Assembly (NCBI GenBank): GCA_965230635.1
Contig: CBDDLJ010000021.1
Coordinates: 132,787-196,786 of the forward strand
Direction of reading: 5' to 3'
Source of the DNA: CBDDLJ01 sp965230635
Lineage (GTDB): Bacteria > Pseudomonadota > Gammaproteobacteria > UBA1113
DNA length: 64,000 nt
This document shows, one piece after another, positions 37,044 to 47,778 of the stretch (positions are counted from its first letter, which is position 1; the number at the start of each line of letters is the position of its first letter). The position numbers were made by a program, and so were the translations under genes. Under the pieces are notes generated by a model. It did no database searches and was not told where the DNA came from. It saw only the letters and a list, made by a program, of their open reading frames with translations.

Positions 37044-38237
37044 ATGTCAAAGAAAGAAGCGGCAATTGTTGATGTTATCGTTGTTGGAGCAGGTGCTGCG
37101 GGCTTAATGTGTGCCATTGAAGCAGGTAAGCGTGGGCGTAAGACATTGGTATTCGATCATAGTAATAAGCCAGGTAAAAAAATTCTTATGTCTGGGGGAG
37201 GCCGTTGCAACTTTACCAATTATCATATTCGTCCAGAGTGTTTTCTTTCTAATAATCCGCATTTTTGTAAGTCAGCGCTTAGTCGTTATACCCAGTGGGA
37301 TTTTATTGCATTAGTGAATCGATATGAAATTGCTTATCATGAAAAAACACTAGGGCAATTATTTTGTGATGGCAAAGCTAAAGATATTTTAAATATGCTA
37401 TTAACTGAGTGTGAACTTGCCAGTGTTGATATTCGTATGAATACGCCTATTGAGAAAATGACTCGCCAAAGTGAAAATCGATTTCAACTAGAGACTAGTC
37501 AAGGTAATTTCATTGGCCAGTCATTAGTGATAGCAACCGGAGGGTTATCTATTCCAACATTAGGTGCTAGCCCCTTTGGTTATAAAGTAGCAGAGCAATT
37601 TGGCATTAAAGTGTTACCTACGCGTGCTGGGCTTGTTCCTTTTACTTTACATGAACATGATAAACAGCGATTTTCAACATTGGCAGGCGTGGCTATTGAT
37701 ACGGAAGTAGCTCACCAGCAGCAGACTTTTCGAGAGAATACATTATTTACCCATCGTGGATTGAGTGGCCCAGCGATGTTGCAACTGTCTTCTTATTGGC
37801 AGCCAGGAAGTAAAATCCATGTTGATATGTTTCCAAATCAATGTGTCATCAGCTACTTGCAAAAAAGTAAGCAACACTCAACTAAGCAATTAAAAACCGT
37901 GTTAGCAGAACAGCTACCAAAACGCTTATTAGAAATCATTATTCCGCAAAAGTTAGCTGAAAAATCGATTCAAAAGCTGACTAATCATGATATCGAGTTA
38001 GTAGCGCAATTGTTGCATAAACAACAGTTTATACCCAATGCGACAGAGGGCTATCGTACAGCTGAAGTGACACTGGGTGGTGTTGACGTTAATGCTTTGT
38101 CTTCGAAAACTATGGAAGTCAACGGTTTGCCTGGGCTTTATTTTATCGGTGAAGTTGTTGATGTCAGTGGTTGGTTGGGAGGGTATAATTTTCAATGGGC
38201 ATGGTCTTCTGGTTGGGTTGCGGGCCAAGTTGTCTAA
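37044..38237 (+). CDS. yhiN: HI0933/YhiN-type FAD-dependent oxidoreductase
   Basis: 397 residues. N-terminal dinucleotide fold V-I-V-V-G-A-G-A-A-G-L-M-C-A, then the family signature K-K-I-L-M-S-G-G-G-R-C-N-F-T-N, and a C-terminal F-I-G-E-V-V-D-V-S-G-W-L-G-G-Y-N-F-Q-W-A-W-S-S-G. Relatives such as BaiN and RdsA reduce small substrates, but the physiological role here is unknown. It is a single gene between rpsT and murJ. Confidence 0.9.
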   Translation: MSKKEAAIVDVIVVGAGAAGLMCAIEAGKRGRKTLVFDHSNKPGKKILMSGGGRCNFTNYHIRPECFLSNNPHFCKSALSRYTQWDFIALVNRYEIAYHEKTLGQLFCDGKAKDILNMLLTECELASVDIRMNTPIEKMTRQSENRFQLETSQGNFIGQSLVIATGGLSIPTLGASPFGYKVAEQFGIKVLPTRAGLVPFTLHEHDKQRFSTLAGVAIDTEVAHQQQTFRENTLFTHRGLSGPAMLQLSSYWQPGSKIHVDMFPNQCVISYLQKSKQHSTKQLKTVLAEQLPKRLLEIIIPQKLAEKSIQKLTNHDIELVAQLLHKQQFIPNATEGYRTAEVTLGGVDVNALSSKTMEVNGLPGLYFIGEVVDVSGWLGGYNFQWAWSSGWVAGQVV

Positions 38238-38506
38238 CCGCTGTTAATAGGATTGTACTATGTTATAGCGATTTGTAACAATGCGTAAATGATTTTTTAT
38301 TTCTGCTCTATAAACTATAAATATGGAGTAGCCTGAGGGTTCAAATAAAATATGCTGGTTGATTTTCGCACACTCTTAGCTGTTAAGCATTATGCTATTT
38401 TTGACTAGCCTGTTTTATCAGTGCTAACTAGATGATCTTGCTACACTTTAACGGATGCTTTAGTATTCGCGCATATTTACACACATTTTGGGGCATACGA
38501 TCATAG

Positions 38507-40054
38507 ATGGGCAAAAATTTACTGAAATCAGCCGGTACTGTTTCAAGTATGACCATGCTATCACGTATCATGGGTTTTGTGCGTGATGTGGTGATTGCTC
38601 AATTGTTTGGGGCAAGTGCGGCTATCGATGCGTTTTTTGTTGCATTTAAAATTCCTAATTTCATGCGACGTTTGTTCGCAGAAGGCGCTTTTTCTCAAGC
38701 GTTTGTGCCGATTTTATCTGAGTATTCAAAACAAAGATCAAAAGAAGAAGTCCGCGTATTTATTAGTCATATGACAGGTGTATTGGCCACTGTATTATTG
38801 CTATTAACTTTGTTGGCAGAAGTGAGCACCCCCGTATTAATTAGTGTATTTGCACCAGGATTTTTACGTGACCCGGAACGTTTTGCCCTCGCTACCGAAA
38901 TGTTACGCATTACTTTTCCGTATTTAATGTACATTTCATTGACGGCATTAGCCGGAGCAATATTAAATACTTATGGGCGTTTTACCATACCAGCATTCAC
39001 GCCGGTACTATTGAATGTTTCTCTGATTGGCGCTGCGTTGTGGCTGGCGCCACAACTTGACATGTCAGTAATGGCATTAGCTTGGGGTGTTTTTATTGCT
39101 GGGATTGTACAATTAGTCTTTCAAATGCCTTTTTTATGGCGGTTAGGTCTACTACCTTGGCCTCGTTGTCGTTGGCGTGATGCTGGCGTTTTGCGTGTGC
39201 TGAAATTAATTATACCAGCATTATTTGGTGTTTCTGTTGCGCAGTTGGGTATATTGCTTGATACGTGGTTTGCCTCATTTTTGCCTCCAGGTAGTGTTTC
39301 TTGGCTTTATTATTCAGACCGAATTACCTCGTTGCCTTTGGGTGTTTTTGGTGTTGCGATAGCCACTGTTATTTTGCCGCATTTATCCAAATGCCATGCG
39401 GTACAGTCAGAAAAAAATTATTCTATTGCCTTGGATTGGGGAATACGTTCAGTGCTATTGCTAGGGGTTCCTGCAGCGATAGCCTTACTCGTACTGGGTG
39501 GACCAATTTTAGTGAGCTTGTTTCATTATGGCGCTTTTAGCGAAAATGATGTGAATATGGCACGGCAAAGCTTAATGGCATTTGCATTGGGAGTGCCGAG
39601 TTTTATGTTAGTAAAAGTATTAGCGTCTGCTTTTTATGCTAAGCAAGATATTAAAACACCAGTAAAAATTGCCGTGATTGCCTTGTGTGCCAATATGGCA
39701 CTCAACGTAGCGCTAATCATCCCACTTCGCCATGCAGGATTAGCATTAGCAACATCGATTGCAGCAATGTTAAATGCTATATTGTTATTTATCAGTTTAT
39801 ATCGCCGACAAATATTTACCCCACAGCCCAAATGGTTAGTATTTGCTGGACGACTTTTCATCGCAAACAGTGTATTATTTCTGCTACTATGGTTTGGTAG
39901 CGCGCATTTAACTACCTGGCAGCAATGGTCATGGCAACAACGAGTAAGCCAATTAGCGATATTAGTTACAGCAGGCATAATGGTTTATTTTTTTACGTTG
40001 CATTTGATTGGTTTTGTTTGGCGTGATTTATGGCCACAAGAGAGAGATATATGA
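38507..40054 (+). CDS. murJ: Lipid II flippase MurJ
   Basis: 515 residues, about 14 membrane helices (MOP superfamily). N-terminal S-R-I-M-G-F-V-R-D and I-D-A-F-F-V-A-F-K-I-P-N-F-M-R-R-L-F-A-E-G-A-F are the MurJ signature, containing Arg residues needed for lipid II export in E. coli. The TGA stop overlaps the ribF ATG by four bases. Confidence 0.95.
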   Translation: MGKNLLKSAGTVSSMTMLSRIMGFVRDVVIAQLFGASAAIDAFFVAFKIPNFMRRLFAEGAFSQAFVPILSEYSKQRSKEEVRVFISHMTGVLATVLLLLTLLAEVSTPVLISVFAPGFLRDPERFALATEMLRITFPYLMYISLTALAGAILNTYGRFTIPAFTPVLLNVSLIGAALWLAPQLDMSVMALAWGVFIAGIVQLVFQMPFLWRLGLLPWPRCRWRDAGVLRVLKLIIPALFGVSVAQLGILLDTWFASFLPPGSVSWLYYSDRITSLPLGVFGVAIATVILPHLSKCHAVQSEKNYSIALDWGIRSVLLLGVPAAIALLVLGGPILVSLFHYGAFSENDVNMARQSLMAFALGVPSFMLVKVLASAFYAKQDIKTPVKIAVIALCANMALNVALIIPLRHAGLALATSIAAMLNAILLFISLYRRQIFTPQPKWLVFAGRLFIANSVLFLLLWFGSAHLTTWQQWSWQQRVSQLAILVTAGIMVYFFTLHLIGFVWRDLWPQERDI

Positions 40055-40986
40055 AAATAATTCGTTTCCTTGATCAATTAAACGCAAGTCATTTTGCTTG
40101 TGTTGCTTGTATTGGCAATTTTGATGGAGTTCATTTGGGTCATCGTGCTTTGTTACAAGCGAGCATTAATAAAGCGAAAATACTTAAGTTACCTGCTGTT
40201 GTGATATTATTTGAGCCACAGCCTTTAGAGTTTTTTCAACGCGAGAAAGCACCTGCACGTATAACCACTTTTCGGGAAAAATATGCTGTTCTCAAAACAA
40301 TAGGGGTCGATGTAATCTGTTTAATACGTTTTTCTAAATCATTTGCTGATATGACAGCGCAGCAGTTTGTTACTAATATTTTACATCATGCATTAGGAGT
40401 AAGAGCTTTATATGTGGGTGATGATTTTCAGTTTGGCCAAGGGCGTAAAGGCGATGTTAATTTATTAAAACACATGGGGCCACAAATTGGTTTGGCAGTT
40501 TGTCATCAGTCAATTGTATTTTGTGATAATGAGCGCATCAGTAGTACGCGAGTAAGACACGCATTAAACCAGGCTGATTTTAGCTTGGTGGAACGGTTGT
40601 TAGGCCGACGCTACGTGATACAAGGTCGTGTTGTCCACGGTGAAAAACGAGGTAGGCAACTGGGGGTGCCAACAGCGAATATTTCACAACGGCAGCGGTT
40701 ATCATTGCCTTTAAAAGGTGTTTATGCGGTAAAAGTACATGGTTTAAACAAAATCTACTCTGCTGTAGCCAATATGGGCAATCGACCGACGGTTTGCGGA
40801 AAGCATAAATTGTTGGAAGTTCATCTACTGGATTTTGATGGAGATTTGTATGGTAAGTATTTAACCATTGAGCCGATAAAAAAAATTCGAGAAGAAAAGA
40901 AATTTACCAGTGTGGCTGAGTTAAGTGGGCAATTGCAAGCAGATATTCAATCTGCACAAACACTATTTCACGCCCTTAGTCTGTGA
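40051..40986 (+). CDS. ribF: Riboflavin kinase/FAD synthetase RibF
   Basis: 311 residues, bifunctional. FAD synthetase domain with G-N-F-D-G-V-H-L-G-H (residues about 20-29) and I-S-S-T-R-V-R; riboflavin kinase domain with G-V-P-T-A-N-I and G-V-Y-A-V and A-N-M-G-N-R-P-T. It makes FMN and FAD. The ATG at 40051 overlaps the murJ stop (ATGA); an upstream ATG inside murJ is less likely. Confidence 0.95.
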   Translation: MKIIRFLDQLNASHFACVACIGNFDGVHLGHRALLQASINKAKILKLPAVVILFEPQPLEFFQREKAPARITTFREKYAVLKTIGVDVICLIRFSKSFADMTAQQFVTNILHHALGVRALYVGDDFQFGQGRKGDVNLLKHMGPQIGLAVCHQSIVFCDNERISSTRVRHALNQADFSLVERLLGRRYVIQGRVVHGEKRGRQLGVPTANISQRQRLSLPLKGVYAVKVHGLNKIYSAVANMGNRPTVCGKHKLLEVHLLDFDGDLYGKYLTIEPIKKIREEKKFTSVAELSGQLQADIQSAQTLFHALSL

Positions 40987-41023
40987 TATCCTTAGCCATA
41001 GTAACAGCTTAGGTACAAAAAAT

Positions 41024-43828
41024 ATGGCAGACTACAAATCAACATTAAATTTACCCGCAACCGATTTTCCCATGCGGGCTAATCTAGCAAAACGTGAACC
41101 TGCTCGATTTGCACGTTGGAACGAGCAAAAAATTTACCAGCAACTCATGCAGCTGACTAAAGATCGCCCAAAATTTATTTTGCATGATGGCCCGCCTTAT
41201 GCTAATGGCAAGATCCACTTAGGTCACGCTGTTAATAAAATCTTAAAAGACATCATTTTGAAATCAAAAACCTTAAGTGGTTTTTCAACACCGTATATTC
41301 CAGGTTGGGATTGTCATGGTTTACCGATTGAATTAAATGTAGAAAAGAAGTTAGGAAAAGCAGGACATAAAGTATCAGTCCGTGAGTTTCGTCAAGCGTG
41401 TCGGAAATACGCTGCAGAGCAAGTTAAATTACAATCTGATGCTTTTCAGCGATTAGGTGTTTTCGGTGATTGGGAAAAGCCTTATTTAACCATGGATTAT
41501 GAATTTGAAGCGAATATCATGTTAACATTGCGTGATATTATTGCTAACGGTTATTTGCAACGCGGTTATAAACCGGTACATTGGTGTGTGGATTGTGGCT
41601 CAGCATTAGCTGAAGCAGAGCTTGAGTATAAAGATAAACAATCGTCGGCAATCGATGTGCGTTTTAGCGTCGTCGATGAAGAAGCTTTTTGGTCTAAGTG
41701 TCAGCATACATCTTCAGAACATATGAATGGATCACTCTCTGTTATTATTTGGACAACTACTCCATGGACTTTACCAGCGAACGAAGCAGTAACACTACAT
41801 GCAGAATTTGATTATGTTATTGTGGAATGTAAAAGCAGTAAACAAGTTGAATATTTATTTATTGCCGAAGCACTAGTTGCTGATGTGATGGTTCGCTGCG
41901 GTATTAGTGATTACCAAATTAAAGCAACATGCCAGGGAGCAGATGTTAGCGGCTTGCTATTACAGCATCCGTTTCTAGATAAGCACGTGCCCATCGTACT
42001 TGCTGATCATGTAACATTAGAGGCCGGTACTGGTGCTGTGCATACAGCGCCTGGGCATGGTTTAGAGGATTATTTAGTTGGCCTAGAATATAATTTGCCA
42101 GTCGATCATGCGGTAGAAAGCAATGGCTGCTTTGCCATAGAAACGTCTTTTGTCGGCGGCAAGCATGTGACAAAAGCCAATGATCTTTTAATTGATGTAT
42201 TGCAACAAAAAGATAATTTGCTGCATGTGGAAATGATCACACACAGTTATCCACATTGCTGGCGCCATAAAACACCAGTGATTTTTCGTGGCACGCCACA
42301 ATGGTTTATTAGCATGGATCAAAATGGACTACGGCAAAAAGCGTTAAAGGCGTTAGAAGATGTAAAGTGGATTCCTAAGTGGGGTGAAGCTCGCATGCAT
42401 GCGATGTTAGAAGGTCGTCCAGACTGGTGCATATCACGCCAGCGCAGTTGGGGAGTCCCTATTCCTGTATTTATTCACAATAAAACCGGTCAGTTGCATC
42501 CTGACACATTAGCATTAATTGAACCCGTTATGGCTCTTGTCAAGAAGCATGGTATTGAAGCATGGTTTGATTTAAAAGAAGAGCAATTGCTAGGTGATGA
42601 TGCCGCTTTCTATACGAAATCTACTGATGTATTAGATGTTTGGTTTGATTCAGGCGCATCTTATGCTTGTGTGTTGCAACAACGGCCAGAACTTGCCTAT
42701 CCTGCCGATGTCTATATTGAAGGTTCTGATCAATATCGAGGTTGGTTTCAAAGTTCATTATTATCAGCAACCGCAAAAACAGGACAGGCTCCTTATAAAC
42801 GCATTATCACTCATGGATTTACTGTTGATGAGGCAGGGCGAAAAATGTCGAAGTCTTTAGGTAATACGGTACATCCTGAAGAAGTGATGAATACATTAGG
42901 AGCAGATATATTACGATTATGGACAGCGAATACAGATTATCGTGCTGAAATGTCATTGTCGGATGAAATTCTAAAGCGCACAACAGATATCTATCGACGT
43001 ATTCGTAACACCGCTCGTTATTTGTTAGCAACACTAAATGATTTTGATCCCAAGCAACATTTATTGCCACAAGAGCAATGGTTAGCGTTGGATCAGTGGG
43101 CTGTTGCAACAGCAGCTAAAGTGCAAAATGAGGTTATACAAGCCTATGATGATTACCAATTCCACCTTGCTATACAAAAAATTCATCATTTTTGTTCAAT
43201 CAGTATGGGGAGCTTTTATCTGGATATTATTAAGGATAGACAGTATACAATGAAAAGTGATAGTGTTGCGTACCGTTCTGCTCAATCGGCTATTTACCAT
43301 ATTGTTGAAGCATTATCACGTTGGTTAGCACCGGTTTTGGCATTTACTGCAGAAGAAATTTCTGAGTTTATCCCTGGCGAGCGTCCTGAATCAATTTTTT
43401 TTAGTCAGTGGTATGATAAACTAAGTACAACAATCACCGGCAATATGGATTTAAATTATTGGAATCGGGTGATCCAATGCCGTGATAATGTGAATAAGGA
43501 ATTAGAGAAAAAGCGTAATGACGGTGAGATAAAGTCAGCGCTGGGTGCTGAAGTAACTATCACAGGCGATCGAAAGTTATGTGATGATTTGAATCAATTT
43601 GGAGAAGAATTGAAATTTGTCTTTATCACGTCAAAAGTGACTGTTTGTTGCGATGAAAATCTGACTTCAGGGGACATGATTATTGCTATTAAACCTTCAA
43701 GTCATACAAAGTGTGTTCGTTGTTGGCATCATTGCAGTGATGTGGGTAGTCATTCTGAGCATCCAGAATTGTGTGGACGTTGTGTGACAAACGCGTTTGG
43801 TGAAGGCGAAAAAAGGCAATTTGTATGA
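41024..43828 (+). CDS. ileS: Isoleucyl-tRNA synthetase
   Basis: 934 residues. HIGH motif in P-P-Y-A-N-G-K-I-H-L-G-H-A, KMSKS as G-R-K-M-S-K-S-L-G-N, and the C-terminal zinc site with C-V-R-C-W and C-G-R-C. Start chosen at M-A-D-Y-K-S-T-L-N, the family N-terminus, with AGGT upstream; the frame is open further up into ribF. The stop overlaps the lspA ATG (ATGA). Confidence 0.96.
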   Translation: MADYKSTLNLPATDFPMRANLAKREPARFARWNEQKIYQQLMQLTKDRPKFILHDGPPYANGKIHLGHAVNKILKDIILKSKTLSGFSTPYIPGWDCHGLPIELNVEKKLGKAGHKVSVREFRQACRKYAAEQVKLQSDAFQRLGVFGDWEKPYLTMDYEFEANIMLTLRDIIANGYLQRGYKPVHWCVDCGSALAEAELEYKDKQSSAIDVRFSVVDEEAFWSKCQHTSSEHMNGSLSVIIWTTTPWTLPANEAVTLHAEFDYVIVECKSSKQVEYLFIAEALVADVMVRCGISDYQIKATCQGADVSGLLLQHPFLDKHVPIVLADHVTLEAGTGAVHTAPGHGLEDYLVGLEYNLPVDHAVESNGCFAIETSFVGGKHVTKANDLLIDVLQQKDNLLHVEMITHSYPHCWRHKTPVIFRGTPQWFISMDQNGLRQKALKALEDVKWIPKWGEARMHAMLEGRPDWCISRQRSWGVPIPVFIHNKTGQLHPDTLALIEPVMALVKKHGIEAWFDLKEEQLLGDDAAFYTKSTDVLDVWFDSGASYACVLQQRPELAYPADVYIEGSDQYRGWFQSSLLSATAKTGQAPYKRIITHGFTVDEAGRKMSKSLGNTVHPEEVMNTLGADILRLWTANTDYRAEMSLSDEILKRTTDIYRRIRNTARYLLATLNDFDPKQHLLPQEQWLALDQWAVATAAKVQNEVIQAYDDYQFHLAIQKIHHFCSISMGSFYLDIIKDRQYTMKSDSVAYRSAQSAIYHIVEALSRWLAPVLAFTAEEISEFIPGERPESIFFSQWYDKLSTTITGNMDLNYWNRVIQCRDNVNKELEKKRNDGEIKSALGAEVTITGDRKLCDDLNQFGEELKFVFITSKVTVCCDENLTSGDMIIAIKPSSHTKCVRCWHHCSDVGSHSEHPELCGRCVTNAFGEGEKRQFV

Positions 43829-44337
43829 TATCAGCAAGAAAAAAAACACCACTTTGTTGGTTATGGTTGAGTTTATTTATTGTTGTTATCGATCAACTAA
43901 GTAAATATTGGGTGTTGACAACTTTATCATTCGAAATTCCAAAAACTTTATGTCCCGGTTTAAACTTAACGTTAACGTATAATGTTGGTGCTGCTTTTAG
44001 TTTATTCAGTTGGGGAGACGGTTGGCAGCGTTGGCTATTTATGTTGATTGCCATTATTGTCAGCCTAATTTTAATTATCTGGCTAGTGCGTTTGTCCAAA
44101 CAGCAAGTTCGTTTAGCGTCTGGTTTAGCGCTTATTTTGGGCGGTGCTGTGGGTAATCTAATTGATCGCATTTATTACGGCTATGTTATTGATTTTATTG
44201 ATTTTCATATCGGCCAGTGGCACTGGTATACTTTTAATATAGCGGATACCGCTATTACCATAGGCGCAGGCTTGCTGATTTTAGATATTATCTTAAACAA
44301 GAAAGTTGATAGCTTAGAAGATAAAACATCGGTTTGA
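43825..44337 (+). CDS. lspA: Lipoprotein signal peptidase LspA
   Basis: 170 residues, four membrane helices. The two catalytic aspartates are Asp114 (N-L-I-D-R) and Asp141 (N-I-A-D-T-A-I), with V-I-D-Q-L-S-K and N-V-G-A-A-F-S. It cleaves the signal peptide of prolipoproteins such as BamD and the lipoproteins of this window. Last gene of murJ-ribF-ileS-lspA. Confidence 0.96.
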   Translation: MISARKKTPLCWLWLSLFIVVIDQLSKYWVLTTLSFEIPKTLCPGLNLTLTYNVGAAFSLFSWGDGWQRWLFMLIAIIVSLILIIWLVRLSKQQVRLASGLALILGGAVGNLIDRIYYGYVIDFIDFHIGQWHWYTFNIADTAITIGAGLLILDIILNKKVDSLEDKTSV

Positions 44338-44595
44338 TTACCTGTTTTGTCTATTTTTCTTTGATTGACAGCTGTTGTATCTTATTAGATAATTAATAAA
44401 TTAATTATAAGGCCGCGGCGCTGATTTAAAAAAATACAAAAATGTTTCTTTATTAGAGGATAAAAAGTTTCAATCCAGTCATTTTCAATGAAAACTGAGT
44501 ATAGAGTTAAAACTATGTATCAAGCTCGAGGAGAATTGTTTTACAGATTTTGTTGTTGTTGTATTGAAAGCAGTTAAAAATTAGAGGTAGTAGCA
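44338..44595. other. Spacer after lspA
   Basis: About 260 bp AT-rich spacer at the border between housekeeping genes and the accessory block. No gene or RNA seen, and no clear terminator for lspA. Confidence 0.35.
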
Positions 44596-44874
44596 ATGTA
44601 CTTTAGCGATATTCTGGGAGACTTTCAATTTAATCAACCTTATGAAAAATTTACTAATTATGCTAGTTTTTTATCAAAAAAATGACAGCGGTCGGTTAAT
44701 CTTGAGTTTTCGAACAGAGTTAATACACAACTTTGAGTATAGTTTGATGTTAACTTTAACTTATTTTAGTAGCTATAAATTTCACTTTTGGCAAGGTTTG
44801 AAAAAGATGATAAAGAATCTAGGCCTGGAGTATTATAAATTTCAAGAAAATAATATAATGAATAAGCGGAGGTG
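44596..44874 (+). pseudogene. Possible small ORF split by one base in an A7 run
   Basis: An ATG at 44596, preceded by GAGGTAG, opens a frame that stops after 29 codons just past an A7 run (44676-44682). Removing one A continues it (D-S-G-R-L-I-L-S-F-R-T-E-L) to the TGA at 44872-44874, giving about 92 residues. The joined product resembles nothing I know. It ends inside the ribosome site of the ankyrin gene, as expected of an upstream operon partner, but chance cannot be excluded. Confidence 0.3.
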
Positions 44875-44877
44875 AAA

Positions 44878-47778
44878 ATGCACATTGAGACTTTTTTGTA
44901 TGCTTGTCAAAAGAAAAAATACCGAGCTATAGAAAAGCATTTTAAGTTTGTGGGTGAAATAAACCAAACAAGAAGGTTAGCAGCGATCTGTCATCGTATA
45001 GAAGCTATCTGTAAAAATCCATTAAAATATAAAGTAAAAAAGAAAATACAAAAAATTTTTATAACAAAGCAGAATTTTCCTCCTTTATTTTTTCATCGCT
45101 TGTCAGAAAGTGATACATCAGATAAAAAAACGCGACGCCAATGGTTAGATGACGCCGCATTATTCGGTAATGTGGAATTAGTAAAATGGTTCTGCAATGA
45201 TGCCCGTGGCAAAAAACAACTGGCCCCTAAGTTAGCGACTGTTAAAAAAGCTGCTCAATCAGGCAATACAGAGTTAGTGCGGTGGTTATATGATAAAACA
45301 CACATTACTCCTGACCAAGAGATGCTGAAAATAGCAGCCAGCTCAGGTAATGTAAAGTTAGTGCAATGGTTTTGTCGTAGGCTTACACCGTGTCTCATTA
45401 GCTTAGAAAATGCTATTTCATCAGGTAATTTAGCATTAGTGCGTTGGTTATGTGATGAAAAACAGCTTAAACCAACCGAAGATATGTTACAAGTTGCTAT
45501 CAACTTAGGTAATATAGAGGTAGTGCAATGGCTGCGTAATGAAAAGCAGCTTAGCCTGAGCCAAATCAAATTGAAGAAGGCTAGTTATAGCGTTCATTTA
45601 GAATTAGTACAATGGTTAGGCGATGTGGATCGCGGTAAAAATCGACTTGCCTTAGATTATCATCTATTGAAAAAAGCCAAAGCATATCGAGCCGATAATG
45701 CCGATTTAGTGCACTGGTTGTATGAAGAAGCTTATGATAAGAAACTGTTTCTGCCAAAGATAGACAGTTCACAAAAAATGACTGGGTCAGATATATTAGC
45801 ACTTATGCAGTGGCTATGTGATAACAGCCATGCAGATAGGCAATTTATACCATCATTAGGAATATTATATAAAGCAGCTAAGTTAGGTAATTTAAAATTA
45901 GTAAAATGGTTATGTGATAAAAATCGACAGGATAAGCAGCTCATTCCTGATGAAGAGACACTGAAAATGGCTGTTAAGTCAGGTAATTTGGAGTTGGTAA
46001 AGTGGTTGTCTGATGAATTGAAATTTATACCAAAATATACCAGCTGCCCATCAAAGTTTGAGAAAAGCATATTATCAACTGCAATAAGATCAGGTAACTT
46101 AGCGTTAGTTCAGTGGCTAGATGGCAAAATTGAAGTAGACGTTAAAACGAAGCCTAGTTATTTATTTTTGGCAGCGGCATCAGGTAGTCTAGAATTAATG
46201 GAATGGCTGTATATTAGACAGCTCGCTCCGGGTCAACGAATCTTAGAAATTGCAGCTGGCTCAGGTAATTTTGAATTAGTGCAGTGGTTATGTTCTACAG
46301 AAGAAAAACTTATCCCGAATATAAAAACGTTAGAGAATGCAGCTAGCACAGGAAATTTGGCATTATTGAAGTGGTTATTTGCAAAGTTTTCTTCTTATCA
46401 TAATTTTACAATAGCAGAACATCAGCAGAATTTTTCAGGTTTTTTAAAAGCGTACCTATCTATGTTAACTAGAGCTATTTGGTCAGGCAGTCTAGAAGTC
46501 GTAGCATATCTTTATAAAAAGATTTCCGCTAAAAAAGAGATATTGCTTGAGGCTGTTAAGTCAGGAAATTTGAAGGTAGTGCAATGGTTCTGTGATCCTG
46601 CCCGTTTTCACAAACGTCTTAGCTTGAACCAAGAGATATTATTTAAAGCGGTCGATCATTATGAATTGCTGCAGTGGTTATGTGATAATACCAGTGAAGG
46701 CAAGGAATTGCCTTTGACTCAGTCTATGTTATCTAGAGCTGCTTGTTTAGGCAGATTAGAGACCGTACAATGGTTATGTGATGATGCGAGAGGAAATAGA
46801 AAACTTACACCAGACCAAACCACGTTAAACTCTGCTATTTTATCTGGTAATTTAGCATTGCTGCGATGGTTTCGTAATGAGTGTCAAGCAGATACCTCGC
46901 TTATCCCTGATCAAAAAACACTAGAATATGCCGCTTTGCATGGTAGTTTGACAGTAGTCAAATGGGTACTTGAAGAAATGCGTGAAGAAATTAGTGAAAA
47001 TACATTGGTATTGATTGCTAAGCATAATAATAATGTTGCTAATTTTTTACGTAATTATCTAACAGAATGTGCAGAAACTCAACGTAACTTGCGCCGCGAT
47101 CCTGAGTCTCCAACACAAGCTAGGCTGATTGCCTGGAATTCAGAGATCGGCTTTGGCCTTTCACAAAAAGGCTACTTATATCGTACAAAAGAATTAGCTG
47201 AAGATCAGTTGCACGCTGCTTCTGAAGAAACAAAAAAATTGGCACTTAAACAAATCACAAGAGCGGTTTCAGATACACTTCTTGAGTATAATAAAATATG
47301 GAAGTTATCTAAGACAGAAGAGACAAAAAGATTGTCTTACCGAGAATTAAAAATAGTTTTATTGGAGATTAAGTTAAATGAGCATGTGGATATGCCTCTA
47401 GAAGATAGCGTTGAAAAAATTACTCACTTTTTTAAAACCAGTACAGGCCATTGGAATGCAGGCCAAAAGAAGCGCGATACAAATGAATATAAACCTAACA
47501 AAGGTCCTTCAATTAAGACAATACTCATGAGAAATTTGTTAACCATTCCGCTATTTCATCACAAAGTTGCTGATAATATCCTGACATTAATTTCACACAC
47601 AGAAATGCAGCATGGTATTCTATACAATTTAGATTTAAGCAAGAAAAACTTCGGTGGATGTAATATTGAAGGCCTGATTCGCTTTTTTCACAATGAATGT
47701 AAACGATATGCAGGTTTAGGCTTAAGGCCAGCACAAGAAAAACAGACAAATAAATTAATATTTAATAAATGTGCTTAA
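44878..47778 (+). CDS. Large ankyrin-repeat protein, candidate effector
   Basis: 966 residues. After a basic N-terminus of about 90 residues come about 20 ankyrin-type repeats of 30-40 residues with the core S-G-N-L-x-L-V-x-W-L-C-D, spanning roughly 95-700. This L-V-x-W-L form is common in amoebae, oomycetes and giant viruses. A helical, charged C-terminal region of about 260 residues (with T-G-H-W-N-A-G-Q and a Lys/Asn-rich end) carries no known motif. No signal peptide. GGAGG lies 5 bases before the ATG, ruling out the GTG at 44872. The repeat type and setting suggest transfer from or adaptation to a eukaryotic host; translocation is not shown. Confidence 0.8.
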   Translation: MHIETFLYACQKKKYRAIEKHFKFVGEINQTRRLAAICHRIEAICKNPLKYKVKKKIQKIFITKQNFPPLFFHRLSESDTSDKKTRRQWLDDAALFGNVELVKWFCNDARGKKQLAPKLATVKKAAQSGNTELVRWLYDKTHITPDQEMLKIAASSGNVKLVQWFCRRLTPCLISLENAISSGNLALVRWLCDEKQLKPTEDMLQVAINLGNIEVVQWLRNEKQLSLSQIKLKKASYSVHLELVQWLGDVDRGKNRLALDYHLLKKAKAYRADNADLVHWLYEEAYDKKLFLPKIDSSQKMTGSDILALMQWLCDNSHADRQFIPSLGILYKAAKLGNLKLVKWLCDKNRQDKQLIPDEETLKMAVKSGNLELVKWLSDELKFIPKYTSCPSKFEKSILSTAIRSGNLALVQWLDGKIEVDVKTKPSYLFLAAASGSLELMEWLYIRQLAPGQRILEIAAGSGNFELVQWLCSTEEKLIPNIKTLENAASTGNLALLKWLFAKFSSYHNFTIAEHQQNFSGFLKAYLSMLTRAIWSGSLEVVAYLYKKISAKKEILLEAVKSGNLKVVQWFCDPARFHKRLSLNQEILFKAVDHYELLQWLCDNTSEGKELPLTQSMLSRAACLGRLETVQWLCDDARGNRKLTPDQTTLNSAILSGNLALLRWFRNECQADTSLIPDQKTLEYAALHGSLTVVKWVLEEMREEISENTLVLIAKHNNNVANFLRNYLTECAETQRNLRRDPESPTQARLIAWNSEIGFGLSQKGYLYRTKELAEDQLHAASEETKKLALKQITRAVSDTLLEYNKIWKLSKTEETKRLSYRELKIVLLEIKLNEHVDMPLEDSVEKITHFFKTSTGHWNAGQKKRDTNEYKPNKGPSIKTILMRNLLTIPLFHHKVADNILTLISHTEMQHGILYNLDLSKKNFGGCNIEGLIRFFHNECKRYAGLGLRPAQEKQTNKLIFNKCA

